NCBI GenBank assembly: GCA_023101885.1
Contig: JALPQD010000641.1
Coordinates: 186,001-250,000 of the forward strand
Source: Typhlomys cinereus
Lineage: Eukaryota; Chordata; Mammalia; Rodentia; Platacanthomyidae
Reading direction: 5' to 3'
DNA: 64,000 nt
The position numbers were made by a program, and so were the translations under genes. A model generated the notes under the pieces. The model was not told where the DNA came from, did no database searches, and saw only the letters and a program-made list of their open reading frames with translations. Position 1 is the stretch's first letter, and every line of letters begins with the position of its first letter. Of this stretch, positions 23,306-35,100 are shown one piece after another.

Positions 23306-25970
23306 TCAACTGGCAATAAAGTCTGCTTAAGAGTAGCTAGAGAGCAGTAAGAACCACATAATTTAGCAATGTATCAATGCATAGATAACCTATATGTAAA
23401 GTAACTTAGATTCAACTCATTCAATAAACTGATAAGTTGTTTTATTATGTTTTTCAGTCTCATATTACCAAAACAAAAAAAAGGAACCAGTATGTTAGAT
23501 AAAGATAGGATGACACATCTTATCTTTTTTTTCAGGGGAGTTTAAAAAAAGAGAAAATATTTTAAATGATGATTTTGTATGATAAAACAAGATATTGTCC
23601 TGAAGAAAAATAACTAGATTTCCCCTAAAAATGATCAAGAAAACATGGAGAAAACCAGAGAGATTAACCCAAAAGGTCCAAGTAAGTCACAAAAGGTTTA
23701 TAAAAGTTAAAACTTAAAGGTGGCATATATGCTATAAATAAAGATTTTTAAAATTTCTAAGATTAAAATTCAATACACTGACTTAAAACTAGGATCTAGC
23801 TTTCTGTTTAAAATGAGGATGTGTTATTAAGATATTTATTCTTCTTTACATTTGTAGGAACTCAAAGAACAAAGATTTTAGATTTGACCAAGACAATTCC
23901 TTCTTTTTTCTGCAAGTCTTGTCAGGCTTTTGACTTGAAAAACTGAGATTTAATAAATCTAGGATTTTTTTTTATAAAAACTCTTTGTTTTACTCTTTGT
24001 TTTCACTCAAGCCTTATCTAAAAGTTGCACAAAAGTTAAAACCAAAATTCATTACTTCCTCTTTTCTACTGGTAAACTATCTTGTGGGTATTCAACAACA
24101 AAAGCCTGTAAGACAAACCCAGTAAAATAAAATTTCTAAAATAGGCAAGCAATACCTTGGCCTTTGCCCTCCAAGGTCAACTAGAACACAGAGAACTCCT
24201 CTAGAAAGGCCCAAGAGCTCTAATCAATCAACTATCCTCTTGATCAGAGAGACCATAGGCCACCTCCCCACCCCCCAATGTCTGGGCTGCAACCAGTGTG
24301 CATTCTACCAGAGAGGGTAGCTTTGCTCCTCCGGTATGTAGTGAGTCAGTTTCTGCAGAGACTTTGCAGCAAAATCTATTCCCCTCACTTGCTTAGTTTT
24401 TGGTGATCTCCTGATAATTCTTGACCACTCTTGGCTTTTATGTTTTTGCCTTCATCTTCACATTATATTTTAACATTTATTTCTATTCTGCTTTGGACAT
24501 TATGTTTTTCATGTTTATTTCTGTTCTACCTTGGCTCACAAATTTTTCCCTTCTTATAAGAACACTAAATAGAGAGTAAACCCGGCCCTTGTGACTTCAT
24601 CTTAGCTTGGTTACATCTGTCAAAAACCTTCCTCCAAATGCAGGAGCTTTCATAGGAGGTCAGTGGGGGACCCCAACATACCTTTGGAGGCATCCTAAAT
24701 ACACCCTGTTATTGAAAATATTCAGCTTCATTACCATTCCACATTACAATCTTTAATGTTAAAAAAATAACTTACTTGTTGATCTTACTGAAGTAATTAT
24801 TCTCATTCTAATATAGGATGTTTTCTGGAATGTGGAAAATTGTATAATCTCTGACTATTTATGTCAGTGAAATTACTTACGTTCCCATGAATTTAGCTTG
24901 CACATAAATTTTAAAATTAGGTCAAATGCTACTCAATATAACTATTTATAAATTCTTATTGTGGGTGTTTCTAGGTTACTGTAAGTCAATGAGGTTGCAT
25001 CCTGTGGGAACATACCAGTGAGTGGTAATTACTGGATTTATATAGCATCTGTTCTTCAGAGAGAGATATCATAATCCCCCCAGCGCCTCCTTTTCCTACA
25101 CATACACAACAGGGTTAATAATACCCAGCTGCCTGCTCTCTCAAGATCATAGAGACGCTGGGTCAACTCATTAAAATGCATGCCTCAAATCCTCCCTAGA
25201 GAAAAAGTACAGCGGATGTTTATGTTCTTGCCTTTGCTAAAGTTCATTTAGGTTCCTCAGTAAGAAGTTACTCTAACTGCGGACTGTGGACCATTAAGAA
25301 TTATTGGTAGGTGTCCTGAAGCTTTCGATCACAGTATTACTGTCTACATCGCTGACAAAGCTTTTGATCGTCTGAACCGATTGTAGCCCTCTATTGAGCA
25401 TTTCATGTTTGGAAGTGCGGTAGAAGACAGAGGAAGATATGAGTCTGTGACCATTAGTGGCCCAGTGGGCCGAAGGGAGAGGCTGAGCAGGATTAAGGAG
25501 GAGCAAAGGCTTTAAAAGAGGGCTTTTTCCCAGGCCCTCCCAAATCTTCCAAAAGTCCCTTGCAACTCTCCAAGCCAGGGTCCAACTCTCTCAGGCATTG
25601 GCCTCCTAATCTTAAGACATATAGGTGTAGTGAAAATGTGCAAAGGAACTAGGTGAGAGGCAATGGATCTCAAGCGCTCCAGGGAGTTGGAGCTGTCCAG
25701 GATGCAATGCAGGGAGGGGGGACTTCTGTTACGTCTCCAACAGGTATCAGTTGATGGAGTTGGGGCCCTGGACACTGACCTGGGCAGCATCCGTGAAGCT
25801 GGAGTCTGAGGCTTCTGGTGGGACTCGCCTGAACCTCCTTAACGTTCAGCTCAGCTTAGTCCTACAGATGCAGGAAGCAAATTCACATGGTTCCCTAGGG
25901 CTCACTGGAGAACCCCAAGGGTCACATTACCTAGCTGTAGGCACCGTCCCTGAAGGTCTCACTGGGGACC
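23306..25970. other. Upstream intergenic sequence, no gene recognised
   Basis: A/T-rich to 25 kb, then increasingly balanced. Open frames of 70-136 codons near 25294-26161 have no recognisable protein signature. Possible LTR-like debris near 24130-24700 could not be confirmed. Confidence 0.45.
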
Positions 25971-25974
25971 TTCC

Positions 25975-26300
25975 TCTCAATGCCCCGCCTCTCAATGGCA
26001 CACACTCCACCCCTTACCTGACACACTACGCTCCTGACTGGATGCTGCAGGGTCTCTCACTTTCAAAGTCCCGTCCCCCACCTGCACACGTCCCCCCTCT
26101 TGCCCATATGTGCCACGCCCCTTTCCAGCTCAAGCACTGGTTACTCACTTGCAAAGCCTGATACCTTTTCAGCACAAACCACTCCCCTTACTAGATCAGG
26201 CAGGAAAACTTTCCTGCACATATTCTGCCCCTTACCTGAACATGCCACGCCCCTTACCAGCTCTTACCCTTACCGTCTGAGACCCTCACTTGCAACATCC
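25975..26300 (+). promoter_or_regulatory. Cluster of CACCC/CCACGCCC boxes upstream of the promoter
   Basis: Irregularly repeated pyrimidine-rich boxes of the form CCACGCCCCTTACC or close variants recur near 25980, 26008, 26113, 26179, 26226, 26244 and 26300. The intervals are irregular (about 18-105 bp) and the spacers share no clear sequence. CCACGCCC is the KLF/Sp family recognition core. It may be a degenerate tandem array or a run of promoter-proximal sites. Confidence 0.5.
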
Positions 26301-26676
26301 CGCCCCCGCCAGCGCTGCACCTCCTGTTGGTGCAGACGCGGAGGCTCCTTAGCAGCAAAGTCCCCGCCCCTCACTTCCCACTCTGGTCCCTCTGGCTCCT
26401 CTTCCGCCCGTGCGCCCACCCTGCACTCCCATTCTGTCCCTCTAAGGGCCTGCCAATCACTGGTCCCGCCCCGCCCTGCCCCGCCCCACGCCCGCCTCTC
26501 CCGACTCGTACTGGCTCAGAGTTCGGAGCTGGCCCCACCCCTTTCCTCCCCTGCCATTCTGAGAGAACGTCGCTTGGTCGCTGACCAATGGGAGACGCGG
26601 GACTCGTACTCCGCCCCGCGCCGTGCGTCAGGTTAAAGGCTGTCCCGCACGCTGGCCCCGCGCACTGGACACTGGT

Positions 26677-26689
26677 CACATGCCATGTG
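26677..26689. promoter_or_regulatory. Paired E-boxes overlapping the start codon
   Basis: CACATG and CATGTG, separated by one base, form a 13 bp inverted repeat. The second contains the ATG. Both are CANNTG E-boxes of the bHLH type. Confidence 0.45.
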
Positions 26690-26740
26690 GCGCTCCGGAG
26701 AGTGGCGGGCTCTTGGGGCTCTGCGGCGACTGAGTGGCGG
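26685..26740 (+). CDS. PITRM1: PITRM1 coding exon 1 (residues 1-18, codon 19 split)
   Basis: Starts at an ATG in a CpG-rich promoter and encodes the Arg-rich presequence. It ends AGTGGCGG before the strong donor gtgagt. The start was chosen because it gives the family N-terminus (MWR...) and no in-frame upstream ATG continues into it. The 5'UTR end is not visible. Confidence 0.93.
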
Positions 26741-29054
26741 GTGAGTCACCCCAGGGTGTCAGCGGCGTGGACCCTGGGGCCGGGGCGGCGGGGGAGGGGT
26801 CATGGGATCTTTCTGCGCTCTCTGGACGAGAGCTGACCGTGCCTATCCACGGGCTGCTCCCCACAACACTTACTACTTGTGCCTCCCGCACCCAAAACCC
26901 CACTTGTGGTGCCCAAAATCCAAGCATCCCAGAGCCCAGCCAGAGGACTTCTGCATATTCTGCGAGCGTGGTATGGTACTTGTTCCCGTGAGTCCCCTGT
27001 TCCACTAGCACGGTTGGGGTGATGCCTGGAGACTTGGTGCGCTCCAAAGAGGAACCAAATCCAGAGCATTGTCCTGACCCATTTTCCCTTCTCCGACCTC
27101 GGCTGATCCCAGAGTGGGTGGTCCTGAGTATGGGTTGTCAGAGATGTTTAAAGTAAAGATGGGCTTTGATGTGGACGTTGTAAGTGCCCAATAAAAGTAA
27201 CAGGCACTTTAAGGCTCATCTCATTTTCAGTAGGGAGCTGAGATCTTTACATGCCACCGGCTGCACTTGATTCGAAGTTACTTCTTAAAACCATAGCCCC
27301 CTGCAGTCGAATGTATTTCAGTGACTCGATTTATGGAAAAATAAAGTTGCTCTTCAAAAACATTGGCCTTTCAGGTTAATCCCTATAAGCCAGTGTTAAT
27401 CCCTCTGGGGAAACAGGGATGTCAGTGCCTGGTGGTGGGGGACTTTATGGAGTGTTTGAAGTTGATTTTGTCATGTTTATTTGTACGTGTAACTATCAGA
27501 AAGGCTAGTGAGTAAGAAAACCATATTGCCTCTCAGAGTTTCACAACAAATTCTTAACAAGTTTCCTATCCCATGATCTAGAATTTACTGTCATTAGGTT
27601 CTTTTCCTGTCTCCCCAATCAGGGTTTTTTTCTTTTTACTTTTTTTTTTTTTTCTGTACCTGGAACTTTGAAAAGGAGTATTTCCAAGGTAGTACTATAG
27701 ATAATCTCATAAAAATGTTTTTTGAGAGAATACTTACTTTTAGAGTACCCTAACAGATGATAACCGTGTTTTAGGTACTCAGTCTCCCAGACTTAAAATG
27801 TTGTTTTTTCTGTGTACTTTTTACCATGTGTGTGTATTTCTACAGTAGTTACTTGTTTGAATGATCTATGTCTACTGTGTTTTTTAAAAAACTTTTATTC
27901 AAGGTGAAAATAATTTGACTGGTTTTTCAGAATAACAAAGATCTCAGAGGATGCAAGACTGAATTTTCTTTTTTGTTGCTTGTCAGTATTGCATGGAAAT
28001 AGTAACATTATGTTGTTGAGTCATATTAACCCAACCATTTTCCTAGAAATCCTTGAACTTTAATGACTTTTTTTTTTTAAATCCAGCAGGACACAACACA
28101 AAGCATGGCGATGGAAGAGTGGCCAGGCTTGTGAGCGAGCTTTGCAGTACAAAGTGGGAGAGAAGATACACGGCTTCACTGTAAACCAGGTACCGGTCTT
28201 CTCACTGTCCATCAATCAAGACTGGTGACACATGCAGTTTCCAAGCCAGGATGGCAAGTCTCCTTGGTTTCTAGGCCCTGGTACACTTGTGACCCATGTG
28301 TGGCAGGTGCTCCATGAAACAGTTTGCTGATGAAATACTCTTCAAACCTTTACTGTATTCCTCAAAGCCTGACTCTTGACAGATTTTAGAATGTGATCCA
28401 CCCAGCACAGTCTTCGTAAACAAGCCAAAAATGTTAGGCAGCCAAGCCCAATGGTTCCCTTTGAATGTGATTAGTAAAGACTCCAAGTCTAGCCAACCCA
28501 ATGTTAAATTCATTTTCTGTTAGATATACTACTGTGAGTAGATATAGATCCCTTGCCTTGGGAGCATTGGTCCCAGAATAATAGAGATTGTTATCTGCTA
28601 TTTCCTTGGTTATATTCTGATGATTTCATAGGTTGTTTTTCTTGGTTTCTTTCTGCTTGAACCTTTCACTGAATTGTTATTTAATGTAATAACTGGAGAA
28701 TGTGCCCTTCAGCTAGATCGTGGCTGGCTTTGTGCTGTGCCAGATGTTCTAACAAATAGAAAAACAGCTTCTGAACTAGAAAGCCTCCCACAGCTGTAGA
28801 AAAAGGCATGTTTCATCAGCATGCAGAGAGATACCTCTGTCTCAAGGCAGGATATGAGCAAGGATAGAGAGTTCCGGGCAAGGTCTTGGAGTAACGTCAT
28901 GAAAGTGGGGTTAGAGCATTTGTGACCTTCCTTAAAGGCCATGTGCATGTGTTTGGATTTATTGTACAAGTTGCTGCTGATATGGACCTTATTTGGCATG
29001 GTGGATTCTTGTGTTTCAGCTTTTTTTTTTTTTTTCAACTTTAAATACATATGG

Positions 29055-29104
<50 letters not shown>

Positions 29105-32100
29105 TGTGTGTGTGTATGAGAGAGAGAGAGAGAGATGGCAATTCCTGTTTGAAAATAGTTACCCTGAAGACTGTTGGTCAGGCAGACATCATACCGTGAT
29201 GATTGGGTTGTTCACACATCCATCATTTAGGTAAACTCAGGAATCTAAGTAGTAATTTGCCAGGTATCACCTGCCTAAACAGTGTGGCTCATTAGTGTGT
29301 CAGGGCCCCTACAAGAGACTAGAGTTCTAATCATAGTTCCGCCATTATTCGTAGCGAAGAATGACAGGCTACTTTCTGGGTCTGGTTAAAGTGGTGGTAA
29401 ATAGCATGTGACTGAAAGGAAGAGGGGCAGCACAGTTGGATGACATGTTTTTCTTTTTTCTTTTCTCTTTTCTTTTTTCTTTTCTCTTCTTTTCTCTTGT
29501 CTTTTTTTTTTTTTTTTCTCTCTTACATATCAACGATTCTGTCAACTTACTAAAGCGAGAGCTCATTCTCTGTTTTTTCTTCTGCTGTCTTCTCCCAGGG
29601 GAGTGGGAAGTCATTCACTTTTATTGAGAGCATTCATAACCTCCTAGGCCTTTCCGGTGTTATAAGGGTCTTGGCTGTGTGGGCATGATGACTCTCACAC
29701 TGGGGCTAACCCCATCTTAGCCCTAAAAGTCCTAGATGAAGCACAGTTTATTCCAGAGGCGTCCTTCCCCTCCTGCCAGCTGAGCCACTCCTCCTTGACC
29801 TTCCATGTGGGGTACATGAAGTGTTTGTTAAACGAGATGGCACATGTACATGCCAGAGACTGGGCCAACCTGCAGAGTGTGAGCCATAGTATTTGTGTGT
29901 GTTACAGCACAAGAGCCGGGGCACAGCTGCTAGACAGATTCTGACTCTGTGATTGTCACTCTGAGCCTCAACTCGTTCCGTCTGTGAATGGGAATGAGTA
30001 TATTACATGCAATGTGTCCTTTGACAAAAAGTAAGCAATTAAAAACAACAGTATGAGGTTGGTGAGATGGCTCAGGGTTTAAAGCCTTAGGCTTTCTCAA
30101 GCAAAAGGACCTGAATTCACATCTCTCCTATCCCATATAAAAATGCCAGTAGGAAATGGTAGCTGCCTGCAATTTTGGTTCTAAGAAGTAGAATCTAGGA
30201 AATCTCAGAGCAAAGCAGTAAAGAGGTAGAGCAATGCAAGATGATTCTTATGTCATCCTTGGGCTTCCACAGGCAACCACACTTAAGTTCCCCCTTGTAT
30301 ACATACACACGCACATGCATGCACACAGCCAGTTATCTCAGTGGTTGGAAGGCAGCCTTCATACTCTCACGCTTTTCTTCTCTTCTCAGGTCACCTCTGT
30401 ACCTGAACTGTTCCTAACCGCAGTCAAGCTCAGCCATGACAGCACGGGCGCTAGATACCTGCACCTGGCAAGGGAAGACAAGAACAATCTGTTCAGGTGG
30501 GCAAGTCTCCTGAGAACACATTCTTGAGTGTTTGTATGTGAATGAACGTGTCTAAAATACTATCTCAGAAGCATTTTGCTTTTATTGATAGAACAGCCTG
30601 AGAGATAAGGAAAAGGTTGTGTCCAGCTATTCGGCGGTAATCCTTGCACAGGGAGGCTGAGACAGTAGGATTGTTCTGAGTTCTAGGCCAGGAGAGGCTA
30701 CAGAGTGAGACCTCCATCTCAAATCCTATCCTAGCCCCTCCCCTGCAACCAAAAAATGATTCTGTGAGTTCATTTAAGATTGCATCATCTGAGAACATTA
30801 ACATTTTACACTGTGCATCAGTGACATTGTATATTTTTGTCAGAAAACATTTTGTTGAAAGCTTGCGATGTTTGAGTGACTCCTTTCAGTCACAGATGTC
30901 ACAGGTCCTGGGATCATGCAGCAGAGCATGACTCCAAGCATCCTGGTTTGGTCTTTCATTTTCCTATCTTCCTAGTGTGCAGTTCCGCACCACCCCGATG
31001 GACAGTACCGGGGTTCCTCACGTTCTCGAGCACACCGTCCTCTGCGGCTCTCAGAAGTATCCATGTAGAGATCCTTTCTTCAAAATGCTGAACAGATCGT
31101 TGTCGACGTTTATGAATGCCTTCACAGGTAAGACGGAGGCCCTGAACCGAAACCACATGAGGTCTGTCTGCCAGCCACATTAAGTTAGTTTCTAAGAAAC
31201 AAACAAGCAAACAAAAGGATGAACTGTACCAGAATGAGTTTTTAAGAACCTCTTAGAGTACCTGAAAGATGTTAGTAACCTAATTATTTTTAGGAAAGTT
31301 ATGTCTTGGATAGATTTTACAAACTGGAGTCTTGGGCCTGGGAAGAAGCTCAGTTGGTGAAGTGTTTCCCACACAAATGTGAGGACCTGAGTCTGGATCC
31401 TCAGTGCCAGCGTAGAAGCCAGACATGATAGTGTTTAATTGTAATCCTAACGCTGGAGGAGCTGAGACAGGAGGATTCCCGGAGCTCACTAGGCAGCTAA
31501 TGTTGCCAAACTGGTGAGCTCCAGATTCATTGAGAGACCCTGAACACATATGCATGCACACCCCATCTGTGCACATAGACACATATGCATGCACACCCCA
31601 TCTGTGCACATAGACGCATATGCATGCACACCCCATCTGTGCACATAGACGCATATGCATGCACACCCCATCTGTGCACATAGACGCATATGCATGCACA
31701 CCCCATCTGTGCACATAGACGCATATGCATGCACACCCCATCTGTGCACATAGACGCATATGCATGCACACCCCATCTGTGCACATAGACGCATATGCAT
31801 GCACACCCCATCTGTGCACATAGACGCATATGCATGCACACCCCATCTGTGCACATAGACGCATATGCATGCACACCCCATCTGTGCACATAGACGCATA
31901 TGCATGCACACCCCATCTGTGCACATAGACGCATATGCATGCACACCCCATCTATGCACATAAACACTTGCATGCACACCCCATCTATGCACATAAACAC
32001 TTGCATGCACACCCCATCTATGCACATAAACACATATGCATGCATACCCCATCTATGCACATAAACACGCATGTATGCACACCCCATGTATGCACATAAA

Positions 32101-35100
32101 CACATATGCATGCACACCCCATCTATACACATAAACACATATGCATGCACACCCCATCTATGCACATAAATACTTGCATGCACACCCCATCTATGCACAT
32201 AAACACATATGCATGCACACCCATGTATGCACATAAACACATATGCATGCACACCCCATCTATACACATAAACACATATCCATGAACACCCCATCTATAC
32301 ACATAAACACATATCCATGAACACCCCATCTATGCACATAAACACATATGCATGCACACCCCATCCATGCACATAACGAAAAATAAAAGGTAGAGTTTTC
32401 AACAAATGCTGGGGGAGGGTTTCTGGTAGTGCTCGGAACAGTTTTGGGGAATGCTGTTACCTTAGGTGTCTGTAGCATTGTAATCACACCATTGGTGGGT
32501 GGTGGTGTTTGAATTTTAAGTCAATCAAAGCATTCAGGTCAAATTAGTAACCATTGAAGGAGTCATATCAGGCATTGATAATCTATCAGATCAGTTGATG
32601 GAATGGATTAAACAGTCATATCTATCAAATCAGGAGAAGTTCTCTGAAGCATTCATACTGGCGTCTAAAGGAAGACATTGGGCTGGGTGTAGAAAATGGA
32701 GGTTTGAGATGATGAGCTGAAAGGTGTGTGCCTACAGGGAGTTCAATACCTCTAGGGATTGGGAAATGAGACTTGGAAATGATGTATTGCTGTGTTCTAA
32801 AGTCCCGCTTTTCCTTTGTACCCAGCTAGTGATTATACTATGTATCCATTTTCTACACAAAATCCCAAGGATTTTCAGAACCTCCTCTCTGTGTATTTGG
32901 ATGCAACCTTTTTCCCATGCCTGCGGGAACTGGACTTCTGGTATGTCAGGGATTGCTTGCTTAATTTAGACATTGGTGTTAGAATCACTCTGGTCTTTCA
33001 TTTATCTTTGTATCATTATTTAGGCAGGAAGGATGGAGGCTGGAGCATGAGAATCCAAGTGACCCACAGACACCCTTGATCTTTAAAGGTGTTGTCTTTA
33101 ACGAGATGAAAGGAGCATTTGTAAGTGTTTCTCCATGTTCTCTGATGATAAAATGATCTTGTCTATTGCAGTCATTCTTACTGGGAAACAACACTCTGAT
33201 ACTACCAGCTTTAGAGGGGAAAAAAAGGCATTCATTTGTATTACCCTTCCAAAGGGTAATATAGCCCATCATGATGGGACTCACACAGCAGCAGGCATTA
33301 CAGGAGGCAGAAGCAGGAGGCTGGTTCTGGTCACTACAGCCATCAGGAGGCACAACCAGCAAGCACAAGCAGGCTAGAGAAAGCAGGGTGATGCTACCAA
33401 ATCTCATGGCCTACCTGTTGTGAATGCTTTCCTCTAGCCTGACTCCAATCATAAAAGTGTCACGTCCTCCCCAAACATTAACATCACATACATACATTAA
33501 CATAACATCAGGTTTGAAGCTCATGAGCTTGTGGGGACTACATACATTCAGACCATCACCTTTGTGAAATTTTGGAACGTAGATGTGCTCCGAAGATAGC
33601 TTCCATGTAGTTTTTGATAGTCTCGCCCTGTATGAATTAGCTGGTATCCGGGATGTGAGCAGAAACCATCAGTAATAAGGCTAAGCTTCATCCTGGGTGC
33701 TCTTAACTTCGCAAGCCTGTCGAGTCTGACCTAGTCTATCTGAAGTGCAGGTGTGACTTGTAGATTGCAGGCCACTCTCTGGGTCTTCGGCCTCTTCTAG
33801 TTGCTGACGCTTACCCTTTGTACTCCATTTGATGGTGTTTGTCCAAAACTCCTTGGAAAGTCATGGCCTCATCCATGGGGCTACTGGACCGAGGAATCCT
33901 AGTTTATCCTATTTGTACTTCACTGTGTTGTTCTCTCAGACTTCATCTGGACACTTCACCCAGCACATATTGGAGAGCAATGGTCAGATTACATGTAAAT
34001 CATATGGCAAGGATTTCACTTTTTCATAGCTGTGATAAAAATATCAGACGCCATAACTGAAGGGAGAAAGGGCTAGTTATTTGGGATAGGGTTCCAGGTG
34101 GATAGGGAAGACATGAAACAGAGGGCAACAGCTCACATTGTATCCAACTCAGGAAGAGAGAGAAGAGGATGGGACTGTCAGTTTTATTTCCTGCATCTTC
34201 ATGCAAGACTTTACCTCCTAAGATAAGCCACCAGCTGGAGACTAAGTGTTTAAACACATGAGTCTGTGGGTTACATGTCACATTCAAACCGCAACACTAA
34301 GTTAAACTGCACCTGCATGTGTCCTTGCATGTCATTGGGACAGTGTCATTCACAGTGTATGCCAGGTGTGAGGTCTAGGATGTGATGCACTTGCTGTATT
34401 GTGATGGTTTGTCCTCCAGCCACATTTACTTAATAAAGACTAGGCAATGCGTCAGTAAACTCATGCATCATCCAGTGACCGCCACAGCGTGCGCTCCCAC
34501 AGAGTTAAATGTCATGGGCTGCTTCACAACCAGGCTACACGCAGACACCATAAGGCTGCAGTACACTGGGTCTGCTGCTGATTGGCAGGCTGTGGTTGGC
34601 GCATGGCCATATCTTACAAATGCTTCACTAACTTAGTTTTTTTTTTCCATTTCAAGACAGATAATGAGAGGATATTCTCCCAGCACCTTCAGAATAAGCT
34701 TCTCCCTGACCACACATACTCGGTGGTCTCTGGGGGGGATCCTCTTTGCATCCCAGAGCTCACCTGGGAGCAGCTGAAGCAGTTCCACGCTACTCACTAT
34801 CACCCAAGTAATGCCAGGTAGGGTCTTGTTTCACAGTGAGCAGTGGAGCAGGAATTGACGGGAGGGCCGATGAGATAGCTCAGCAGGTCAGGGCGCTTGC
34901 CCTGCAAACCTAGTTATCTGAGTTTGATCCCCAGAACCCACATAGTGAAAGGAGATAACTGAATTTCTCTCAAAGTTGCTTTCTGACTTCCATATACATA
35001 CTGAGGCATGAATATGTTTCCCATAAATACATACATACAAATGAATAAAAAAGAATTGATTGCATTCTAATTTGAAACAATCTGGTTTCTCATTTAGCAA

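Larger units (their letters stand above)
26280..26800 (+). promoter_or_regulatory. PITRM1: CpG-rich promoter of PITRM1
   Basis: GC and CpG content rise sharply here, with several GC boxes (cccgccccgccc and similar at 26464-26490), CCAAT boxes at about 26453 and at 26585-26589, and no clear TATA box. Exon 1 and its donor lie at the downstream end. The likely start of transcription is between the second CCAAT box and the ATG, roughly 26610-26680, but this is not fixed by sequence. Mitochondrial housekeeping genes usually have this architecture. Confidence 0.85.

Noticed and set aside
26100..26636. 178-codon plus-strand frame in the promoter
   Set aside because: Stop-poor because of high GC; composition is Pro/Ser/Arg/Thr without any motif.
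26588..26836. 82-codon frame starting upstream of PITRM1 and overlapping exon 1
   Set aside because: Its ATG sits on the CCAAT box, probably upstream of the transcription start, and the frame is different from PITRM1. It could be an upstream ORF only if transcription starts earlier.
31541..32392. CRISPR-like regular repeat array
   Set aside because: Units are contiguous, with no unique spacers, and the genome is mammalian.
31280..32487. Three overlapping minus-strand frames of up to 255 codons
   Set aside because: The 35 bp minisatellite has no stop in any antisense frame. The peptide is the same repeat in three phases and lies within intron 4.
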